Part shown: piece after piece, positions 38,645-64,000 of the stretch
How the letters are laid out: each line of letters begins with the position of its first letter
How positions within the stretch are numbered: position 1 is the first letter of the stretch
Assembly: GCF_964204645.1 (NCBI RefSeq)
Contig: NC_134030.1
Span: forward strand, 6,446,278 to 6,510,277
Origin: Tubulanus polymorphus
Lineage: Eukaryota > Nemertea > Palaeonemertea > Tubulaniformes > Tubulanidae
DNA: 64,000 nucleotides
Direction of reading: 5' to 3'
The notes under the pieces: generated by a model
The model's input: only the letters and a program-made list of their open reading frames with translations
Databases searched by the model: none
What the model was told of the DNA's origin: nothing
Made by a program: the position numbers and the translations under genes

Positions 38645-39727
38645 TGTGTGGAATGAACAACTTTAGCTGTTTCTTAAGTTTATTTGCCTCAAGCTTTCAT
38701 AACGTATAGTTTCGGTCTATAAACCCATCCACAGACAGCGAGATTGGTTCGTAACTCTTCTTCGCATCCTCCTTCGGCAGGTTCGAATACCGGCCTGGAG
38801 TAACGTTAGAGTAAAAGTAAGCGACGAAAATCTAAAGAGATGCGAGAATTAGATTGAGCAGCATTGAATCAACGATACCATTAATATAGGAAAATACGTA
38901 TTTATTTTCGGATGTAACACAATTATCAATTGGTTTTTTTATAAAAAATATTCTTAGATACATGTATATCATTAAAACCGGTAAATAGTTCAACAACAAC
39001 ACAGCAAATATTAACATGAGGAAATATACGAAGAAAAAGACTCCCGTCAACCAGAGATATCACTGAGAATATTAATCAAGGAGATCGGAATGGCTAGACA
39101 TAGACGAATAACAACATTATGACTATCGTTAGTGTGAAAGCACCACTAGTATAACCATAATATTTACAATCGAAATTTCGAATCAAGTTATAATCGTTTT
39201 TAACAACCATTTCAATCTGAACCCGACACAGCGGTTCAGTTGACGATACATTCTTTACATAAAATGAGTAAGAGTTTCTATTACTAAAACCATTGTCAGT
39301 TCTATGTTTTTAAAGCATGATAAAATACTAATATATTGTAAATACACGTAATTTGAAATACCATAAAGCCATGGAATGATGCAAGAAAATACATACAATA
39401 CTTTCAAGAATATTTTCATGTAAATTCAGCTGCATCTCTCGTACAAAAACGCGATAGAACATCTCCCATGTGAGGAGTAGTGGTAAACAGTTTATAAGTA
39501 TTGAGCAAAACAGGTAAAAAAAGTCCCTCTGTAACAGTTTTTCTCTCTTTGACATCATACCTTTACTACTTACTCTGACTAAAATAAAGTATACTGAAGT
39601 CAGAAAATCTACGGAGAGTTACCAAGGTCAATATCCAAAAATAAAGCTTTAAGGTTAAAACATTAGGTTATGGACCAGAACAATCACAAGCATTTGGTGC
39701 AAAATCGATGTAACGCCTACTTCAAAA
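38645..39727. other. Intergenic; two hydrophobic minus-strand frames of unknown status
   Basis: The minus-strand frames at 39328-39558 (76 residues, with SILINCLPLLLTW and then HHSMALWYFK) and 38832-39050 (72 residues, strongly hydrophobic) would each encode one or two membrane segments. They could be exons or remains of a membrane protein, or part of the carrier gene's 3' UTR, since both lie downstream of it on the same strand. A tRNA-like B-box (GGTTCGAATACC) occurs near 38780. Confidence 0.35.
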
Positions 39728-40579
39728 TTACGATTTTCTCAAGCCTAATTCAGACACTTTTTTCTGAGCTAACGTCATCACCACCATACTCGTACCATTA
39801 GCCATAAAACTTCGAATAGTACCAGGAGCTAGACCACGATACAACGCAAAAAACCCTCCTTTTTCGCGTATTACAAACTTCAATCTCTGAACGACGCTCA
39901 TTTTCGAATCTCCATAATTTCCCTGAATTTGCGACTTCATGTATTCAAGCGGCCAAACCATCCACCAGGCGAGAGTCGCCGATACGCCTGATATCAAGAA
40001 CGGACCGATTAACGGTTTTTTGAACTGTTCCGGGAAATGTCTTCTCCCGCTGTCGACTAGGATGAAATACGTTCCCATTAATCCTATCGTTCTCGCCCAC
40101 GTCACCCCGAACCCAGTATACAGACCTCTCAGATGCCACGTTTGGTTCGTTTGTCGTCGGACCTTCGCGAATTCGAGCGGCGTTTCGATGATAGCCCGCG
40201 ACGTGGCGGCGATAGCGCCACCTATGATTACGCGTAGCTGAAGCCCGAGTGTACCGGGTAATTCGTATTTGCCGAAGTCGTTATCGAGACCGGTGTAAAT
40301 CGCTTCGAATACGGCGAATTGAGTCGATCGAAATATACCTGAACCGAACAGCGGAGGTATACATCCCCTGTATAGCCCGATAACACCCTGAGTACGCAAA
40401 GTCTTTAATAGAGTCTGCATCATTCCACCTTTATCGAAACCAGTTTGCGCTTGCATCTTAGTTTTTAACGTATCAAACGGGTGTCCTACACAAACACTCG
40501 TTGTACCATATAAAACGCCTACACTGAGTCCTATGATGCCTTCACGTATCCAGTGCGCCCGCTCTTCATTGTGCGTCAT
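39728..40579 (-). CDS. Mitochondrial carrier (SLC25 family)
   Basis: The protein has 283 residues, the usual carrier length, in one coding exon. It shows three internal repeats, each with the carrier signature PxD/ExxK/R: PFDTLKTKMQ (about residue 34), PLEFAKVRRQ (about 133) and PLEYMKSQIQ (about 210). Each is followed by the helix, loop and amphipathic helix pattern (for example LYRGCIPPLFGSG and LYRGLAPGTIRSF). Six transmembrane helices in the mitochondrial inner membrane are expected. The two glutamates at the second and third signatures, and the WWMVWP run before the third, are distinctive, but I cannot assign a substrate or human orthologue. A minus-strand acceptor (AATTTTTAG) 16 nt before the ATG suggests a 5' UTR intron. 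Confidence 0.93.
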   Translation of the reverse strand: MTHNEERAHWIREGIIGLSVGVLYGTTSVCVGHPFDTLKTKMQAQTGFDKGGMMQTLLKTLRTQGVIGLYRGCIPPLFGSGIFRSTQFAVFEAIYTGLDNDFGKYELPGTLGLQLRVIIGGAIAATSRAIIETPLEFAKVRRQTNQTWHLRGLYTGFGVTWARTIGLMGTYFILVDSGRRHFPEQFKKPLIGPFLISGVSATLAWWMVWPLEYMKSQIQGNYGDSKMSVVQRLKFVIREKGGFFALYRGLAPGTIRSFMANGTSMVVMTLAQKKVSELGLRKS

Positions 40580-41599
40580 TTTTCAGTAATCACCTAAAAA
40601 TTTCATAAATGAAATGAATTATTTGAATTACACACAATTCATATATAATTCGTCACATTCACAGGGAATCAACCATGGGGCCTGACACCTACTTGTAGTA
40701 CATAGGATACTGGGGAAAAACTTTTTGTCAGTCAGGCCCGTGGAATCAACAAGTGAACCCATGATCTCGATAACTCTGGATATCTAAAGCAGTCATTGGC
40801 CTAAATATCATAGGCTTGATTTGTCTGCCCGTTAAGAAAAATTCCATAATTATTTCCTTAACCAGAAAATAATTCATAGAACTTGCCAGAATAAATTAAT
40901 TTGACTTTGTGTTGGGACAGTACCAGTGGTTAATAGAATCAAATCAATTCTTTTCCCTTGGGGGACAAATCTTTAAAAACGTTAAATGTATATTCTCTGG
41001 GGTAAAAACTGTCAGTATTGTATAATGACCTGATCATTTTCAGCCGAAAACAAGCGTAGAAATAGAATTTTGTAAAATTGACTAACCTTAAATGTGCAAT
41101 CAGATATTGACCGTCAAGTGCTGCCCCTATATATAACAATAGCGGTAAATATGTGAACTAATTCCACTGAAATCGATAAGCTACTGTGGCATGCGAGTAA
41201 TAGGTTAGTTCACATATTCGCCGTCAACGATATGTATAGAGGCAGCACTTGACGGTAAAGATTACGCAGGTGCTAGGTATAGCATTACACTCGGAGGTTA
41301 AATCTGTGAAATTTACAAACATGTGAGTATAAATCATGAATATTTGGTTATACAACAAAATTAAAGTTTCCAGGTCATTTATAACCGATATAGACGCGGA
41401 TACCCACAAGCATAGGCCTACATAGTGCATATTGATTAAATTCTTTAAAACAATTCAATTCAATGAATTCAATACGTCCTTTGCTTTGGCTTTATTGATC
41501 CATTAATGATGATTATTACAAGGAAGGAGCAAAAGAAGACATGTATTAATGTAAATAATATGAAGTTGTTCAAATGTTTCATAACATCGTTTCAGAAAT
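40580..41599. other. Divergent intergenic region between SLC25 carrier and MRPL17
   Basis: The region contains the starts of both flanking genes and a 147-bp hairpin element at 41110-41256. A likely 3' splice site (CGTTTCAG) ends a few bases before the MRPL17 ATG, so an untranslated first exon should lie here. Confidence 0.5.
41110..41256. mobile_element. Hairpin MITE-like element, 147 bp
   Basis: The left end ACCGTCAAGTGCTGCC is the exact reverse complement of the right end GGCAGCACTTGACGGT. Inner stretches also pair (AATATGTGAACTAA with TTAGTTCACATATT). There is no coding capacity. Confidence 0.85.
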
Positions 41600-42533
41600 A
41601 TGACATCTACGGGTCCGAAATTAAAATTTGTGGTTAAGAATAAGCCGAGAAAACTATTTTGGTCGTGCGGTCCCGGAAGCGGCCCAAAAGGAAGGCTGTT
41701 GAGTTTGCGAAGGGACGTGACAAAATTGTTAAGATATGAAAGACTTGATGATTTACATTATAAGCGAGCGGATGAGGCCCGGCAATATGCAGAACGGGTA
41801 AGTAATTCAAAAATCTTTCATACAGATGAATTTCAGTGAACCTATTTGCAGGACAGATCATACCTAAATCTAACCTACATCTACGTTCTTGCATTTCTAA
41901 AATCGAAACAAATTTTTTTATAGTTGATTAGTTTGGCAGTGAAATATGGCGACCGACACAAGCCAACAATGGAAATGGTTGATCATTGGGTTTTGGTAAG
42001 TTTTATACAATAAAACCTGTTCTTTAATCTATGAAATTAATCCAGTTTGCAGATTTATCATCATTCAGATTGTTCTTCTGTGTCGTTGTAGGAAAAAGAT
42101 CTCATTCACAAGCTATTCAAGGTTTTAGTTCCAAGATACGAAAACTACAGCGAAAGTTTCTGCAACGTTTATTCGCTGCCTCGAGATTTACCGGGAACAC
42201 AAACTCAATGGGCTATTCTAGAATTAAAAGGTATGTTTGAGCGTAGCTATGAAAGCCTCACAATTCACATGGATGATGTTTGGTAAATCTCGATTCTATT
42301 CGCATTCAGGGAATCCATGGCCTCCAGTTTTACCGAAACAACGCAATTTCACTAACTCCCTGACGAATGTGCTTTTAAACGCAGCCAAAAAAGATTATTA
42401 CGAACAAAAAGGGAAAATAGTAACGAGCAGTACTACGAAAAGTGATGACGCTGATGAACTTTCCGAACCGATGGAAAAAGTGACAATCGGGAAAACTATC
42501 GAAATCGATGGCTCGAAGGAAACGCCGCTGTGA
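41600..42533 (+). CDS. MRPL17: Mitochondrial large-subunit ribosomal protein bL17m
   Basis: There are four coding exons: 41600-41797, 41924-41995, 42092-42230 and 42310-42533. They join in phase to give 210 residues. The N-terminal half follows the bacterial L17 pattern: GPKGRLLSLRRDVTKLLRYER, then RADEARQYAERLISLAVKYGD, then LIHKLFKVLVPRYENYSES. The C-terminal extension begins ELKGNPWPPVLP, in the place where animal MRPL17 has its KGN..PP segment, and ends in an acidic tail. The product acts in the mitochondrial ribosome large subunit. An open frame that begins inside intron 3 at 42237 is only the upstream extension of the last exon's frame. The gene runs tail to tail with MRPL41, with AATAAA at 42601-42606. 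Confidence 0.93.
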
Positions 42534-42600
42534 ATAGGATATTTTCCTAAATCTTCAATAGACGGCTCCACTGTGCTTTCTTTGTTAATATAATACAACA

Positions 42601-42606
42601 AATAAA
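42601..42606 (+). terminator. Poly(A) signal AATAAA of MRPL17
   Basis: The hexamer is 68 nt beyond the MRPL17 stop. The converging MRPL41 transcript has its own minus-strand AATAAA at 42650-42655, so the two 3' ends may overlap by a few tens of bases. Confidence 0.7.
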
Positions 42607-42667
42607 AAATCCAGAACATGTTTATATAGGAAAAATTGCTATTTTATTGTTTATTTTTAGTTGAGTA

Positions 42668-43670
42668 TCAAGATTCTTTAGTCATCAACTCCTGAGGAGA
42701 CTTTCCGATCTGTGATTTAATTTCATCGATTGAGATTTTGCCTTTCCTAAATTGTTCTTTAATCTCTTTTGCGATCGTGGCATCGAAAAGGTTTTTGGCT
42801 GTAAATTCTGATTGGACCACTTCTGGAGCATTGTAAGGGACATACGGCTTCAACTGAAAAAATAAAATAGATTATGTTTACACAGAGACACCCACCAGAA
42901 GTATTAAAATCAACGTTCCTTCATATTTTTGGGGGTATTTGATGTTTCCCCCATGAGCTAAATTATGGTAAATTTACTAACCTTGAAATCTGACAAATCG
43001 GGAACAATGAATTCGGGAACCATTTCTGGCACTTCTTGCCACTTGCCATTATCATCCAGATATCCTGTTGGGTAACTACCACCTTGAGCTATAAAAAAAT
43101 GCAAAATTCAGGAGCCAATTCAACTAATTCCTCAATTATTCAATCTAAAAATGAGTCAGTCAGACTACAGATTAGGTCAATTTCAGCATACAGATTCAAC
43201 GCAAAACCTATATCTTGGGCGGACAGGTTGGTGCTAACCAGTCAACTCAATATATCTAGCTAAATCAGATGCACCCACAGCAAATCTGCCGGTGAAAAAC
43301 AACCCATCTGATTGGCTTTATAGGCTGTTGGCCTCTCAACTCGGCGGAAACCTGTCTGCCCAAGAAATCTTTTGGACAATATAATTGAACCAACGAAGGA
43401 GTTTACAGCCAGGGTAAGTGTCAGCATAAACTTTAGTGGGAGACAATTAAACACTGGCAAGCGAGGATGATACAAACCTTGACCACGTCTTCCCCAATTT
43501 TCTCGAAATTCTCTGTTGCCGCCGGGTTTTCTTTCGTTGATGTGTTTAGCCGTTACTGGAAATCGCTTGTCATACGGAATACGGGCTTTTTTACTGCACA
43601 GGCATACTCCAGTTGAGACACCTCTTTTGCTCAGTTGGATATGTGGCAGCCTACTTCCCAAAAACGCCAT
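42668..43670 (-). CDS. MRPL41: Mitochondrial large-subunit ribosomal protein mL41
   Basis: There are three exons on the minus strand: 43670-43478, 43088-42982 and 42853-42668. They join in phase to give 161 residues. The core segment reads VPEMVPEFIVPDLSDFK, then LKPYVPYNAPEVVQSEFTA, then LFDATIAKEIKEQFRKGK. This is the recognisable centre of animal mL41. The N-terminus carries basic and Arg/Gly-rich residues fit for mitochondrial import, and a GRRGQAQGG segment precedes the core. The protein is a metazoan-type mitochondrial ribosome component. A minus-strand AATAAA lies at 42650-42655. The 5' end faces the kinase gene start 363 bp away. Confidence 0.92.
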
Positions 43671-63794
<20,124 letters not shown>

Positions 63795-64000
63795 GTAAGT
63801 TTTTCAAGTTTTCACGATCAAGTGCAATTTCCTCAATAGATACACCCATACACAAGCTTGTGTCATCTATTGCATAGAAGGTTAAAGCTCTGTCAGGGTG
63901 GTCACTTACCTGAAAATCAAGGAAAAGTCAGGGAATTTTGTTTTCTTTAAAGAAAAACAGAGAATTTTTAGAAATAACAAGGGAAAAAACAACCTTCATG

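Overview
The window is animal nuclear DNA. It has long AT-rich intergenic stretches, spliced genes with GT..AG introns and AATAAA poly(A) signals, many short inverted-repeat transposon remnants, and a 5'-truncated LINE. The gene families (tau/MAP repeat proteins, an astacin-TSP1-MAM protease, SIK3-type kinase, UDP-glycosyltransferase, a tandem array of intronless rhodopsin-class receptors) fit an invertebrate bilaterian, most likely a spiralian such as a mollusc or brachiopod. The phylum is my inference. All spliced models were built by hand from reading frame, splice sites and phase. Every junction listed is phase-consistent.

Layout: 1-10.3 kb holds no gene I can support, only a ~380 bp (TA)n tract and a tRNA-like hairpin. 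From 10.3 to 20.3 kb, on the minus strand, lie two neighbouring tau/MAP-like genes. One is a single-exon 525-residue protein with 14 tubulin-binding-type cores at an exact 30-residue spacing. The other is a five-exon, 1235-residue protein with a long basic/acidic projection region and about two diverged repeats, one of which occupies a symmetric 93-nt exon. At 21.6-23.2 kb (+) is an intact UDP-glycosyltransferase. From 23.4 to 33.2 kb (+) are five tandem intronless 7TM receptor genes. Four are intact, and the third is truncated where a fold-back element lies. Copies 4 and 5 sit in a recent tandem duplication, and a LINE fragment interrupts only the second unit. At 34.5-38.6 kb (+) is a 14-coding-exon secreted metalloprotease. 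At 39.7-40.6 kb (-) is a mitochondrial SLC25 carrier. At 41.6-43.7 kb two mitochondrial large-subunit ribosomal protein genes, MRPL17 (+) and MRPL41 (-), lie tail to tail. From 44.0 kb to beyond the right edge (+) runs a salt-inducible kinase of SIK3 type, whose large introns are packed with MITE-like elements.

The most notable features are the 14-core tau-like protein beside a tau-like gene that keeps a 93-nt repeat exon, the evidence for sequence exchange and breakage in the receptor array, and the duplicated candidate aspartate-switch motif in the astacin propeptide.
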